From NCBI GenBank assembly GCA_020848075.1, contig JADLAV010000001.1:1-60670 (forward strand): a stretch of DNA of 60,670 nt. The letters are read 5' to 3'. A model generated the notes under the pieces. It was not told the origin of the DNA and searched no databases. It saw nothing but the letters and a program-made list of their open reading frames with translations. Shown piece by piece: positions 1 to 8,646 of this stretch. The position numbers and the translations under genes were made by a program. Source of the stretch: Burkholderiales bacterium. GTDB lineage: Bacteria > Pseudomonadota > Gammaproteobacteria > Burkholderiales > SG8-39. Within the stretch, counting starts at the first letter, position 1; each line of letters opens with the position of its first letter.

Positions 1-117
1 ACGCGCGGATAGAAGGTGGAGCACTTGGGTTTCCCGGTCGCTCAACGAAACGCCCCAGCCAGATCATTCACACCCCTGGACGGTCCAGAGACCTTGACAA
101 ACCGGCCCCTCATAGAA

Positions 118-149
118 GGAGGGGTGCCCGCGCAGCGGGCGGGGTGGTG
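118..149. repeat. REP-like G-rich palindromic element, copy 1
   Basis: A GGAGGGGTG block, a short inverted repeat (GCCCG, loop CGCAG, CGGGC) and a GGGGTGGTG block. The same architecture with a different stem recurs at 18748-18781, where only the stem bases change and remain complementary. It lies downstream of the last gene of the dsr transcript, where REP-type elements often sit. Confidence 0.5.
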
Positions 150-174
150 CGAGGGCAGCGCACGCGATTCGCCA

Positions 175-1212
175 TCACGCCGCCCGCAGGAGCGACTTCG
201 GCCGCTCGTCCCAGAGCCGCCGCGCGGCGCGTTCGGCGTCGGGAATGTTCCCCGCCACGCCGAGCGCCTTGAGCGCGATCGCAGCAGTGCCGACGACTGC
301 CGCCGCGCCGTATTCGTCGACCGCGTCGCCCCGCCATACCGCGGCGAGCCGCCCGATCTCGAGCGTAGTGTCCTTGAGATGGCGGCCGCCCGCGAACATG
401 GCGGGCCACTCCTCGCTTCGCTCCTGCCCGTCGCACGCCGACTGCACGAGGCAGGACACGTCGGGGTTGCGCTCGGCCTCCCCGCCCTCGCCGCGCAGCA
501 CGGCCATGTGCGGCTGCCCGAGCCGAGTCGCGGCGCGCTGATGGACGTCGCGATAGTTCGGATGGAAGATGCCGACCAGCTGGACCGGAGCGTCGAGCGG
601 ATTGAGCATGCGGGCGATGCTGTTCGCGGGCGAGCGCAGCCCGAGCAGCGCGCGGAGCCCGATGATCCTCGCGACTTGGGGCGCGAATGCATCCAGCGGC
701 ACGTAGGCGAACCCGCCCTTGCGAATCTCCTCGACTGCTTCGGCGAGCGAGCCGGACACCGGAAGACCGAGGCGTGCGAGCGCGTCGCGCGTGTAGATCC
801 GGCCGTCGCCGGCGCGAGCGATGCCGTGCATGAGGACCGGAAAGCCGTTCCGCGCAACGAGGAGCGCGGCGAGGAGAAACCACGGCAGATGCCGGCGCTT
901 GCCGGCGTAGGACGGCCAGTCGATGCGCACCCGTGGCGCGCCGCCCGGCACCTGGATCGTCTCGCGCACCGCCGCGACGAAGCCTGCGAGCTCCTCGGCC
1001 GTCTCCTCGCGCACGCGGATCAACATGAAGAAGGCGCCGACCTGCTCCCGCTCGCAGGCGCCGGCCATGATCATGCGCATCGCCGCGCACGCTTCGTCGT
1101 ACGTCATCGCGCGCGACCCGTGCCGGCCGCGCCCGACGATGCGGATGTACTGGGCGAAGGGGTGCTCGCCGATGTCCGGCAGTCGCCCGGACGCGGCAAG
1201 CGGCTCGCTCAT
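175..1212 (-). CDS. TrpD2/YbiB-like glycosyltransferase family 3 protein
   Basis: 345 residues resembling the anthranilate phosphoribosyltransferase fold: a helical N-terminal domain (about residues 15-80) and a phosphoribosyl-transfer-type domain with a small-residue-rich loop near residues 130-145. It fits the TrpD2/YbiB branch, whose studied members bind nucleic acid rather than make tryptophan; no trp genes are nearby. ATG start 16 nt after the dsrP stop, so it is probably the last gene of the dsr transcript. In Allochromatium-type operons dsrN, dsrR and dsrS occupy this place. Family assignment is good; the role in sulfur oxidation is unknown. Confidence 0.8.
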   Translation of the reverse strand: MSEPLAASGRLPDIGEHPFAQYIRIVGRGRHGSRAMTYDEACAAMRMIMAGACEREQVGAFFMLIRVREETAEELAGFVAAVRETIQVPGGAPRVRIDWPSYAGKRRHLPWFLLAALLVARNGFPVLMHGIARAGDGRIYTRDALARLGLPVSGSLAEAVEEIRKGGFAYVPLDAFAPQVARIIGLRALLGLRSPANSIARMLNPLDAPVQLVGIFHPNYRDVHQRAATRLGQPHMAVLRGEGGEAERNPDVSCLVQSACDGQERSEEWPAMFAGGRHLKDTTLEIGRLAAVWRGDAVDEYGAAAVVGTAAIALKALGVAGNIPDAERAARRLWDERPKSLLRAA

Positions 1213-1228
1213 CGCGGCACCCGTGCGC

Positions 1229-2425
1229 TCACTGCGACTCGGCCAGCTGCGCGTCGAGGCGCTCGGGCAGGAAGCGCAGGAGCTTCACCGCGAGCGCGAC
1301 GACGATTCCGGCGATCGCGACACCGCCCAGCCCGAGCGCGACCTCGGGCAGGCCCGGCGTGTACGGATGGATGCGGCCGTCGAAGAAGCTGCTCGACACC
1401 TCCATTCCGGGGAAGAGCTCGAGCGGGAAGGCCTGCCCGCCGATGATCGTCACGTACATCTGCGCAAGCCCGCCGAGGATGACGAGCAGCGACGCGGCCA
1501 CCACCGTGCCGCGCGCGGCGCCGAGGTGCGGGTGCGCCAGCATCGCCATCGGCACCAGGCTGCCGAGCACGATCTGGCCGCCCCAGAAGAGCGCGGGGTA
1601 GATGCCGCCGTCCACCAGGATGAAGCGCTCGAATGCGATCTGCCGCGCGAAGTATAGATTGGTGAGGTGGAACACCGCGACGAAATAGAGCACCGCCGCG
1701 ATCAGCACGATGAGGAGGTTCTTCAGCCGGCGCAGCACCGCCGCGTCGAGCTCCCGCCCGCTCCAGGCGTAGGCGACGACGAGCACGACGAGGTACGCCG
1801 CGAGGCCGTAGGAGAACGACATGGCGATGAACATCGGCGCGAGCATCGCCGAGGCGTACGCCTGCCGCGCGACGAGGAAGCCGAAGATCGACCCGGTGCC
1901 GGTGGTGAGCACGAGCCGCCAGACGAACGCCGCGTAGCCGGCCGGCGTCGTGTAGCGGTTCATGCGCCGCTCCATCATCATCCAGAGATAGAGCGCGACA
2001 ACGGCGAGGAACCCGGTGTAGAGGAAGACGTTCAGCGCGAAGATCGAGGTGAAGTTGTAGCGGGTCATCGCGACCACGAGCCGGTCGGCGCGGCCGAGAT
2101 CGAGCATGAGCACCGCGAGGCCGCCCACGAGGAGCGCGATGGCGAGAAGCCCCGAGAGCGGCGCGAGCGGCTTGTAGAAACCCCTTCCGAACACCGATGC
2201 GATCGAGGCGACGTTGAGCGCGCCGGAAGCGGCCACGATCAGGAAGACCGCGAAGACGTGCGGGATGCCCCAGACGATCTGGTTCGTCATCCCGGTCACG
2301 ATGTGCCCGTGGTGCTCCATGGTCCACGCGCCCGCCAGCCCGGCGGCGATCATCGCGCCGAGCACGGCGAGGAGGAGCCAGTACGCCGCGCTTCTGCCCT
2401 CGATTTCCCGGTAGGCGATCTTCAC
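1229..2425 (-). CDS. dsrP: DsrP, NrfD-type integral membrane quinone-interacting subunit
   Basis: 398 residues, almost entirely hydrophobic helices (eight to ten membrane segments), matching the NrfD/PsrC family. In the DsrMKJOP complex DsrP spans the cytoplasmic membrane and exchanges electrons between the quinone pool and the periplasmic DsrO/DsrJ. The start is GTG, 3 nt after the dsrO stop, so translation is probably coupled. Its position behind dsrO and dsrJ is the standard gene order. Confidence 0.93.
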   Translation of the reverse strand: MKIAYREIEGRSAAYWLLLAVLGAMIAAGLAGAWTMEHHGHIVTGMTNQIVWGIPHVFAVFLIVAASGALNVASIASVFGRGFYKPLAPLSGLLAIALLVGGLAVLMLDLGRADRLVVAMTRYNFTSIFALNVFLYTGFLAVVALYLWMMMERRMNRYTTPAGYAAFVWRLVLTTGTGSIFGFLVARQAYASAMLAPMFIAMSFSYGLAAYLVVLVVAYAWSGRELDAAVLRRLKNLLIVLIAAVLYFVAVFHLTNLYFARQIAFERFILVDGGIYPALFWGGQIVLGSLVPMAMLAHPHLGAARGTVVAASLLVILGGLAQMYVTIIGGQAFPLELFPGMEVSSSFFDGRIHPYTPGLPEVALGLGGVAIAGIVVALAVKLLRFLPERLDAQLAESQ

Positions 2426-2428
2426 GAC

Positions 2429-3163
2429 TCAGATCCCCTGATAGCGCACGCCGGTGTTCATGCCGAGGTCGGCGCGCACCTGCACCGACGGATACTTCGC
2501 GACGCGCTGCGCGATCTCGCTTGCCGGGTCGTTCAAGTCGCCGAAGACGATCGCGCCGTGGCCCGCCGCGGCACACGCCTCGACGCACGCCGGATGCTCG
2601 CCGCGATCGACCCGCGGCACGCACAGCGTGCACGCTTCGACCGTTCCCTTGCCGCGCGGCACGTCCGGCTTCTGGTCCGCGAGATTCTCGTGCACGAGCG
2701 AGCGCGCCTTGTAGGGGCAGGCCATCATGCAGTAGCGGCAGCCGATGCAGATGTGCTTGTCGACGAGGACGATGCCGTCGGCGCGCTTGAACGAGGCGCC
2801 GGTCGGGCAGACGTCGACGCAGGGCGGCTTCTCGCAGTGCTGGCACATCATCGGGAGCGACGTCTTCCGCCCGGTCCGCGGGTCCTCGAGCTCCATCTTG
2901 CGGATCCACTGCGAATCGGTCTCGCGGGTGCCGCCAGAGAGCCCGTTTTCCCGGTTGCAGGCCGTGACGCAGGCGTCGCAGCCCGTGGCGCACTGGTTGG
3001 TGTCGATCAGCATGCCCCAGCGCACCTTGCCGCTCGCGGCCTCCGCGGGCGCGCGGCCGTGCGCCGGCTGCAGGAGGAGCACGCCCGGCGCGAGCGTGAG
3101 GGTCGCGACCGCACCCGCGCCCCACGCGAGGAACTGCCGCCGGCCCGCGTCGGATCCGCTCAC
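2429..3163 (-). CDS. dsrO: DsrO, periplasmic iron-sulfur protein with Tat signal
   Basis: 244 residues from a GTG whose GTGA overlaps the dsrJ stop. The N-terminus carries a twin-arginine signal (GRRQFLAWG followed by a hydrophobic stretch), so it should be exported folded. The mature part has clustered cysteines of ferredoxin type (CATGCDACVTAC, CQHCEKPPCVDVC, CIGCRYCMMAC, CTLC), enough for several [4Fe-4S] clusters as in DmsB/NrfC-type proteins. It should carry electrons between DsrJ and the membrane protein DsrP. Confidence 0.94.
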   Translation of the reverse strand: MSGSDAGRRQFLAWGAGAVATLTLAPGVLLLQPAHGRAPAEAASGKVRWGMLIDTNQCATGCDACVTACNRENGLSGGTRETDSQWIRKMELEDPRTGRKTSLPMMCQHCEKPPCVDVCPTGASFKRADGIVLVDKHICIGCRYCMMACPYKARSLVHENLADQKPDVPRGKGTVEACTLCVPRVDRGEHPACVEACAAAGHGAIVFGDLNDPASEIAQRVAKYPSVQVRADLGMNTGVRYQGI

Positions 3164-3567
3164 GGCTTCGCTCCCCCGGCGAGCGCCTGCGGCCTCGACG
3201 CATGGCATTCGAAGCAATCGATCTTGACAGCCGCGTAGCTGTGGCAGCTCTGGCAGAAATCGCCCTGCTCCGCCGCGACGCTGCCCGTCGTCGGGCTCGC
3301 GTGGCATTCGACGCAGCCCTTCAGGCTGTAGCGCTTCGTGCGGATGCCTTCGTGCATCGTGCGATCGCGCTGGTGCAGCAGGAGTTGCATGTGATTCCGG
3401 CGCATGAAGTCGACGGGCTCGACGCATTGCTCGCCCTTCGCCGGCGCGATCGCGGGCTTCGGCACGCGCCCGGCCGGCGCCTCGCGCGCCTGCGAGATCG
3501 CCCAGCCCGCGCCCACTGCGAGAGAGAGAAGCAGCGCAAGCAATGCGCTCTTCGCTTTACTCCTCAC
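3160..3567 (-). CDS. dsrJ: DsrJ, membrane-anchored trihaem cytochrome c
   Basis: 135 residues. Residues 5-25 form a signal anchor, and three CxxCH haem c sites lie at about residues 85-89, 105-109 and 118-122. A cysteine near residue 48 (GEQCVEP) is where studied DsrJ proteins have an unusual Cys haem ligand. The start is GTG with GAAGGAG upstream. It overlaps dsrO by GTGA and lies 17 nt behind dsrL. Periplasmic electron-transfer subunit of DsrMKJOP. Confidence 0.94.
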   Translation of the reverse strand: MRSKAKSALLALLLSLAVGAGWAISQAREAPAGRVPKPAIAPAKGEQCVEPVDFMRRNHMQLLLHQRDRTMHEGIRTKRYSLKGCVECHASPTTGSVAAEQGDFCQSCHSYAAVKIDCFECHASRPQALAGGAKP

Positions 3568-3584
3568 GCCTCACTCCTTCTTCC

Positions 3585-5561
3585 CTACTCGCCCAGCCCC
3601 ATCTGGATGTACCCGGTCGGGCAGACGTCGCGGCAGATATGGCAGCCGATGCACTTCGTGTAGTCGGTGTCGACGTAACGGCCGGTGGTCGCCTTGTCCT
3701 TCTTCACCCGGAACACCGCGGTCTGCGGGCAGTAGACGACGCAGTTGTCGCACTCGAAGCACAGCCCGCAGCTCATGCAGCGCTTGCCCTCGGCCACGAC
3801 CTCTTTCTCCGAGAGCGCCTGCAGACGCTCCCGGAAGTTGCCGAGGGCCTGCTCCGCAGTCAGGGTCGTCACGGCGCGCTCGTTGCGCGGCGTGTACGGG
3901 AAGTGACCGAGGAAGAGCTGCTCGTGCGGGATCACGTAGCGGCCGGAGCGGTCCTCGTAGTTGTGCACCGCGAAGCTCGCAACCGAGGTGCCGTGCACCG
4001 GCTCATGCGGCGCCTCCTCGACCTTGAGCCCCTTCTCGAGCATCTTGCGCATCAGGTCGAAGGAATGGACATCGATCTTGGGCCGCTTCTCCTGGTCCTC
4101 GCCGCGCAGATAGCGGTCGATGCCTTCGGCCGCGATCCAACCCTGGCCGATCGCGCTCGTGAGGAGGTGCGGTCGCAGCACGTCGCCGCCCGCGAACACA
4201 CCCTTCTTCCCCGCCACCTGGTAGTTCTTGTCGGCGGACATCAACCCCTTGCCATTGTCGAAGCCCTCGAGCCCGGTGAAGTCGACGGCCTGGCCGATCG
4301 CCGAGACGATCAGGTCCGCGGGAATGACCTGCGCGGTCGCCTCGTCCACCTTGATCTCGAGCTTCGGGCCGACGAAGCGCGCCTCGCACTTCGCGATCTT
4401 GAGGCCGGTCGCGCGACCGTCCCCGCCGCGCACCACCTCCACCGGCGCCCAGCCGTCGCGGATCGCGATGCCTTCGGCGAGCGCATGCTCGATCTCGTGC
4501 CGGTTCGCCTGCATCTTCTCGATCGAGAAGACCGAGGTCAGCGTGACATCGGCGCCCTGCCGGGCGGACACCTCGGCGACGTCCTGCGCCTGCTTGCCGA
4601 GGATGACCATCTCCGCATGCTCGGTGCCGTGCGGGTGCTCGATGTGCCCGAGCCGGCGCGCGACCGTGGCGACGTCGATCGAGGTATCGCCGCCGCCGAC
4701 GACCACGACGCGCTTGCCGACGTGCTTCAGCCGCCCGTCGTTGAACGCCCGCAGGAACGCGGTCGCGGCGACGCAGTTCGGCGCCTCCGAGCCGGGCACC
4801 GGGAGCGGCCGGCCGCCTTGCGCGCCGAGCCCCATAAAGACGGCGTCGAAATCGCGGTTGATGTCTTCCATCCTGACGTCCGTACCCACGCGCGTCTTCA
4901 GCCGCGCTTCGATCCCCAGGTCGAGGATGCGCTGGATCTCGGCGTCGAGCACGTCGCGCGGAGTGCGGAAACCCGGGATCCCGTAGCGCATCATCCCGCC
5001 GAGCTCGGCGTGCTCGTCGAAGATCGTGACGGCGTGGCCCATGAGCGCGAGCTGATAGGCGCAGGAGAGCCCCGCAGGCCCGCCGCCGATCACCGCGACC
5101 TTCTTGCCGGTGGAGCGCCCCGGCTTCGTGAACGCGAGGCCCTTCTCGATCGCGTACTCGCCGAGGAAGTGCTCGACCGAGTTGATGCCGACGAAGTCCT
5201 CCACCTCGTTCCGGTTGCAGCCGGACTCGCACGGCGCGGGACACACCCGGCCCATCACCGCCGGAAACGGGTTCGCCTCGGTCAGGCGCCGCCACGCGTA
5301 CTCCTGCCATGGCACGCCCGCGGGCGGCTTCTCGGTGCCGCGCACGATCGCGAGGTAGCCACGGATGTCCTCGCCGGAAGGGCAGCTCGCCTGGCAGGGC
5401 GGCGTGCTCTTCTGGTAGGTCGGGCACTTGTGCGTGTGGCTGGCCTGGAAGATGTACTCGCTCCAGCCGCGCCACCTGGTGTCGCCTTCCTTGAAGCGAC
5501 GGAAGGTGAGCTTCTCGGCTGCGGGGCCGGAAGCGGGTTTGGTGTCGATGGTGGCCGACAT
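3585..5561 (-). CDS. dsrL: DsrL, iron-sulfur flavoprotein NAD(P)H:acceptor oxidoreductase
   Basis: 658 residues. The N-terminal third has cysteine motifs of the GltD/glutamate synthase small-subunit type (HKCPTY, PPCQASCPSGED, CPAPCESGCNR). Next is an FAD-binding site (VIGGGPAGLSCAYQLALMG, about residue 155) and an NAD(P)-binding site (VVVGGGDTSIDVA, about residue 285). The C-terminus is a ferredoxin domain with two [4Fe-4S] motifs (CMSCGLCFECDNC, CIGCHICRDVC). In sulfur oxidisers DsrL binds DsrAB and passes sulfite-reductase electrons to NAD(P)+. Its presence marks the pathway as oxidative, together with dsrEFH. Confidence 0.95.
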   Translation of the reverse strand: MSATIDTKPASGPAAEKLTFRRFKEGDTRWRGWSEYIFQASHTHKCPTYQKSTPPCQASCPSGEDIRGYLAIVRGTEKPPAGVPWQEYAWRRLTEANPFPAVMGRVCPAPCESGCNRNEVEDFVGINSVEHFLGEYAIEKGLAFTKPGRSTGKKVAVIGGGPAGLSCAYQLALMGHAVTIFDEHAELGGMMRYGIPGFRTPRDVLDAEIQRILDLGIEARLKTRVGTDVRMEDINRDFDAVFMGLGAQGGRPLPVPGSEAPNCVAATAFLRAFNDGRLKHVGKRVVVVGGGDTSIDVATVARRLGHIEHPHGTEHAEMVILGKQAQDVAEVSARQGADVTLTSVFSIEKMQANRHEIEHALAEGIAIRDGWAPVEVVRGGDGRATGLKIAKCEARFVGPKLEIKVDEATAQVIPADLIVSAIGQAVDFTGLEGFDNGKGLMSADKNYQVAGKKGVFAGGDVLRPHLLTSAIGQGWIAAEGIDRYLRGEDQEKRPKIDVHSFDLMRKMLEKGLKVEEAPHEPVHGTSVASFAVHNYEDRSGRYVIPHEQLFLGHFPYTPRNERAVTTLTAEQALGNFRERLQALSEKEVVAEGKRCMSCGLCFECDNCVVYCPQTAVFRVKKDKATTGRYVDTDYTKCIGCHICRDVCPTGYIQMGLGE

Positions 5562-5593
5562 CGCTTTCTCCTATCTCCTCGAGGCCGTCGGTT

Positions 5594-7090
5594 TCAGTCG
5601 TTCCGGCCGAGCCGTATGGCGTCGCCGACGAGCTGGTGCACGCCGCCGATCATGCCCATGTCGAACTTGTAGTACGGCAGCACCTTGCTGAACTGCGCCT
5701 TGCAGATCGCGCAGATCGTCGCCATGAAGTTGACGCCGTGCTCGTCCACGACCGCCTTGAGCGCCTCCATGCGCGGGAGCGCGCCCTTCACTCGGAGCTC
5801 CGTGAGCTCGTCGGTGAGCAGGCCGCCGCCGCCCCCGCAGCAGTAGGTGTTCTCGTGAATCGCCTCGGGCGCCATGTCGTGGAAGTGGTTGCAGGCGGCC
5901 TGGACGACCCGGCGCGGGATGATGAACTGGCCGCGCGGGATGCCGCCCATGCCCGCCCCGCGCGCGACGTTGCACGAGTCGTGGAACGTCACGACGCGCG
6001 CATCGTTCGCCTCCTTGTCGAGCCGGATCGCGCCGCGCTGGATGAGGTCGCCGGTGAGCTCGCAGATGTGCTGTGGCACCGGGTAGCGCGGATCGAGGAA
6101 GTCGAACGGCCCGATCAGCGTGTTCCAGAAGCTGTAGGCGACGCGCCAGGCGTGGCCGCACTCGCCCACGACGATGCGCTTCACGCCGAGCTCGAGCGCC
6201 GCCTCGCGGACGCGCTGCGCGATCTTGCGCATCTGCTCGTAGTTGCCGATGAAGAGCCCGAAATTGCCGGCCTCGGAGGCGTGCGACGACATCGTCCAGC
6301 GAATGCCGGCGGCATGGAACACCTTGGCGTAGCCGATCAGGCTGAAGACGTGCGGCTCGGCGAAGAAGTCGGCCGACGGCGTGACGAGCAGCACCTCGGC
6401 GCCGGCCTCGTCCACCGGCATGCGCACGTCGACGCCGGTGTCCTCCTTGATCTCCTCCTCGAGGGTCTGCAGCGTATCCTCGAGCGCGGGCCCGGGCAGG
6501 CCGAGATTGTTGCCAATCTTGTGGACCTTGCCGATGATCTCGTTCGTGTACTTCTGGCCCATGCCCACCGAGTCCATGATCTCCTTGGCGGCCATGGTGA
6601 GCTCGGCGGTGTCGATGCCGTAGGGGCAGTACACCGAGCAGCGGCGGCACTCCGAGCACTGGTTGAAGTACCGGTACCAATCCTCGAGCACCTGCTCGGT
6701 CAGGTCCTCCGCGCCGACGAGCTTCGGGAAGTACTTGCCGGCGAAGGTGAAGTAGCGGCGATAGACCTTCCGCAGCAGTTCCTGCCGCGCGACCGGCATG
6801 TTCTTCGGGTCGCCGGTGCCGAGGAAGTAGTGGCACTTGTCGGTGCACGCGCCGCAGTGCACGCAGGCGTCGAGGAAGACCCGGAGCGAGCGGTATCTTC
6901 CGCGGAGCTCGCCCATCTTCGCGATCGCGATCTCCCGCCAGCCCTCGACGAGCTTGCCGGGAAAGCCGAGCGCCTCGTTCATCTTCTCCGAGGCGACGTA
7001 GGGCTTGCTCCCCGCCATCGCATCTTGCGCCAGGATCGGGATGACCGGGTACTCCTTGAGCGCCGGCGTCTGGAAGTCCGCGGCGCCCAT
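5594..7090 (-). CDS. dsrK: DsrK, HdrD-like iron-sulfur subunit
   Basis: 498 residues from the ATG that overlaps the dsrM stop (TGATG). Two ferredoxin motifs (CVHCGACTDKC and CSECRRCSVYC, about residues 65-140) precede the CCG-type domains of heterodisulfide reductase subunit D, including CCGGGGG near residue 420 and a late CAIC motif. With DsrM it forms the cytoplasmic/membrane module of DsrMKJOP, thought to oxidise or reduce the DsrC trisulfide at a catalytic [4Fe-4S] site. Confidence 0.95.
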   Translation of the reverse strand: MGAADFQTPALKEYPVIPILAQDAMAGSKPYVASEKMNEALGFPGKLVEGWREIAIAKMGELRGRYRSLRVFLDACVHCGACTDKCHYFLGTGDPKNMPVARQELLRKVYRRYFTFAGKYFPKLVGAEDLTEQVLEDWYRYFNQCSECRRCSVYCPYGIDTAELTMAAKEIMDSVGMGQKYTNEIIGKVHKIGNNLGLPGPALEDTLQTLEEEIKEDTGVDVRMPVDEAGAEVLLVTPSADFFAEPHVFSLIGYAKVFHAAGIRWTMSSHASEAGNFGLFIGNYEQMRKIAQRVREAALELGVKRIVVGECGHAWRVAYSFWNTLIGPFDFLDPRYPVPQHICELTGDLIQRGAIRLDKEANDARVVTFHDSCNVARGAGMGGIPRGQFIIPRRVVQAACNHFHDMAPEAIHENTYCCGGGGGLLTDELTELRVKGALPRMEALKAVVDEHGVNFMATICAICKAQFSKVLPYYKFDMGMIGGVHQLVGDAIRLGRND

Positions 7091-7821
7091 CACTTCTGCT
7101 CCAGCTCGGCCGCCCACGGTGCGAGGCGCCGCTGCTCGCGGGAGTCGTCCGCCTGGTTGCGCGTCGGGCTGAAGAAGATGCCCGGCGCGTGCAGGAGCTT
7201 GCTCGCGGGGAAGACCGCCATCAGCGCCGCCACCATGAAGAGGTGGACGAGGAGCGGCCCATCGGCCGGCAGCGGCTGCCAGTCGAGCCGCATCAACCCG
7301 AGCATGAAGGCCTTCACCGCCACGATGTCGGTGTGCGAGACGTACTTCATCATCAGCCCGGAGACGGCGATCAGGACGAGCAGTGCGAGCATCAGGTGGT
7401 CGGAGTAGGTCGAGATGTACCGAATGCGCTCGACGAGGAAGCGCCGCGCCCACAGCCCCGCGAGTCCGGCCAGCATCGCGAACCCCGCGTAGACGCCGAA
7501 AGGCTGGGCGATTGCGACCGCCGCCCACACCGGCTCGGTGAAGTAGCGCAGATGGCGGAAGAGGACGAGCGCGAGCGCCGCGTGGAAGAGCCAGCCGAAG
7601 AGCCAGATCCACTTGTTCGCGCGGAACAGGCTCTCGAAGAGCGCCACCTCGCGCGCCATGCGCAGCGCGACGCCCGCGCCCGTGCGCGGCGCCGGCGTGG
7701 TCGGGATCGTGAGCGGCGCCGGCGTGCGCGCGTAGCCGGCGATCTTCACCGCCAGCCCGACGACGAGCATCGCCGTGGCGGCGTAGAAGAGGCAGGCGTA
7801 GATGATCGTGACTGCGCTCAT
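7090..7821 (-). CDS. dsrM: DsrM, NarI-like cytochrome b membrane subunit
   Basis: 243 residues with five to six hydrophobic helices and several membrane histidines, as expected of the NarI-type dihaem b subunit partnering DsrK. The start is ATG. A 75-nt gap separates it from the dsrC stop, and its own stop overlaps the dsrK start by one base. It exchanges electrons with quinone. Confidence 0.92.
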   Translation of the reverse strand: MSAVTIIYACLFYAATAMLVVGLAVKIAGYARTPAPLTIPTTPAPRTGAGVALRMAREVALFESLFRANKWIWLFGWLFHAALALVLFRHLRYFTEPVWAAVAIAQPFGVYAGFAMLAGLAGLWARRFLVERIRYISTYSDHLMLALLVLIAVSGLMMKYVSHTDIVAVKAFMLGLMRLDWQPLPADGPLLVHLFMVAALMAVFPASKLLHAPGIFFSPTRNQADDSREQRRLAPWAAELEQK

Positions 7822-7896
7822 GCGTTGCCTACCGCGCCGGCGACCGCTCCGCCATTCCCGCGCCCTCGGCCGACTCGTCCGCGCTTGCAGCGCGCG

Positions 7897-8229
7897 CTAC
7901 ACGCAACCGGTCGGCTTCGGCAGCCCGGCGATCTTGCACGCCTGCTTCGCCGGCCCGTACGGGAAGAGCTCGTACAGGTACTTGCTGTTGCCCTTGTCCG
8001 GCCCGAGCTTCTTGCCGATCGCCTTGGTGAGCACGCGGACGGCCGGCGCGATCTGGAACTCGCTGTAGTACTCGCGTAGGAAGTTCACGACCTCCCAGTG
8101 GTTCGGACTCAGGTCGATGTTCTCCGACTTCGCGATGTGATTCGCCACGTCCTCGCTCCAGTCGGACAGGTTGACGAGATAGCCCTCCTCGTCGGTCTCG
8201 TAGGTCTTGTCGGCCACTTCGATTGCCAT
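7897..8229 (-). CDS. dsrC: DsrC, sulfur carrier protein
   Basis: 110 residues, the usual DsrC/TusE length. The C-terminal arm is intact: C98 and the penultimate C109 are separated by ten residues ([12 protein letters not shown], then V). These two cysteines form the intramolecular disulfide or trisulfide with DsrAB-derived sulfur. I chose the ATG at 8229 over an upstream in-frame ATG because it has a strong GGAGG ribosome site six bases upstream and the typical MAIEV start. A perfect inverted repeat precedes it (8268-8288). Confidence 0.97.
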   Translation of the reverse strand: MAIEVADKTYETDEEGYLVNLSDWSEDVANHIAKSENIDLSPNHWEVVNFLREYYSEFQIAPAVRVLTKAIGKKLGPDKGNSKYLYELFPYGPAKQACKIAGLPKPTGCV

Positions 8230-8267
8230 GCTTCGCCTCCGTCGGTGTGCAGTTCCCAAGAAATCCC

Positions 8268-8288
8268 GCGGCCGCACGGTGCGGCCGC
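8268..8288. promoter_or_regulatory. Intercistronic hairpin between dsrH and dsrC
   Basis: Perfect 10-base inverted repeat GCGGCCGCAC / GTGCGGCCGC around one base; as RNA this is a 9-bp GC-rich stem with a 3-base loop. It lies about 40 nt before the dsrC start. There is no T-run, so it is more likely an mRNA processing or stability element that sets dsrC levels than a full terminator. Confidence 0.55.
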
Positions 8289-8298
8289 ACGTTCACCT

Positions 8299-8598
8299 TC
8301 AAAGCCAGGACTGGTTCGTCCGGTGCTCCGCCGCGAGATCGACGAAGCCGCCGTAGTCCACCACCTTCACGCCCTCGATCACCCGGCCCTTCATGCCGCG
8401 CGCCTCGATGTCCGGGCCGAGCGCGTAGACCTCGACCCGACCGAGCGCAAGCTTCAGCTCGGCCTCGGCCGCGCCGCCCTTGACCGCGGCGTACACCGCG
8501 TCCTCGATCAGGATCACTGCCGAGCCCTTCGTGGCGTGCGCGAGGCAGCTCGCGAGCGCGGTTCGCTCGTAGGGCGACTTGTTCACGATGTGCAGCAT
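8299..8598 (-). CDS. dsrH: DsrH, TusB-like subunit of the DsrEFH sulfurtransferase
   Basis: 99 residues from the ATG at 8598, giving the typical MLHIVNKSP start; GGAAGAG lies nine bases upstream. An in-frame GTG at 8616 would add six residues. A conserved cysteine is near residue 18 (ALASCLAHA). DsrH is the third subunit of the DsrE2F2H2 hexamer, which accepts sulfane sulfur from TusA and passes it to DsrC. Confidence 0.93.
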   Translation of the reverse strand: MLHIVNKSPYERTALASCLAHATKGSAVILIEDAVYAAVKGGAAEAELKLALGRVEVYALGPDIEARGMKGRVIEGVKVVDYGGFVDLAAEHRTNQSWL

Positions 8599-8646
8599 TC
8601 TTCGCAACTCTTCCACAGACCTCTGATCACGACTTCCCTAGCCATC

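Noticed and set aside
94-122. TTGACA at 94 as a promoter
   Set aside because: No -10-like sequence at 16-18 bp; the downstream bases are part of the REP-like element.
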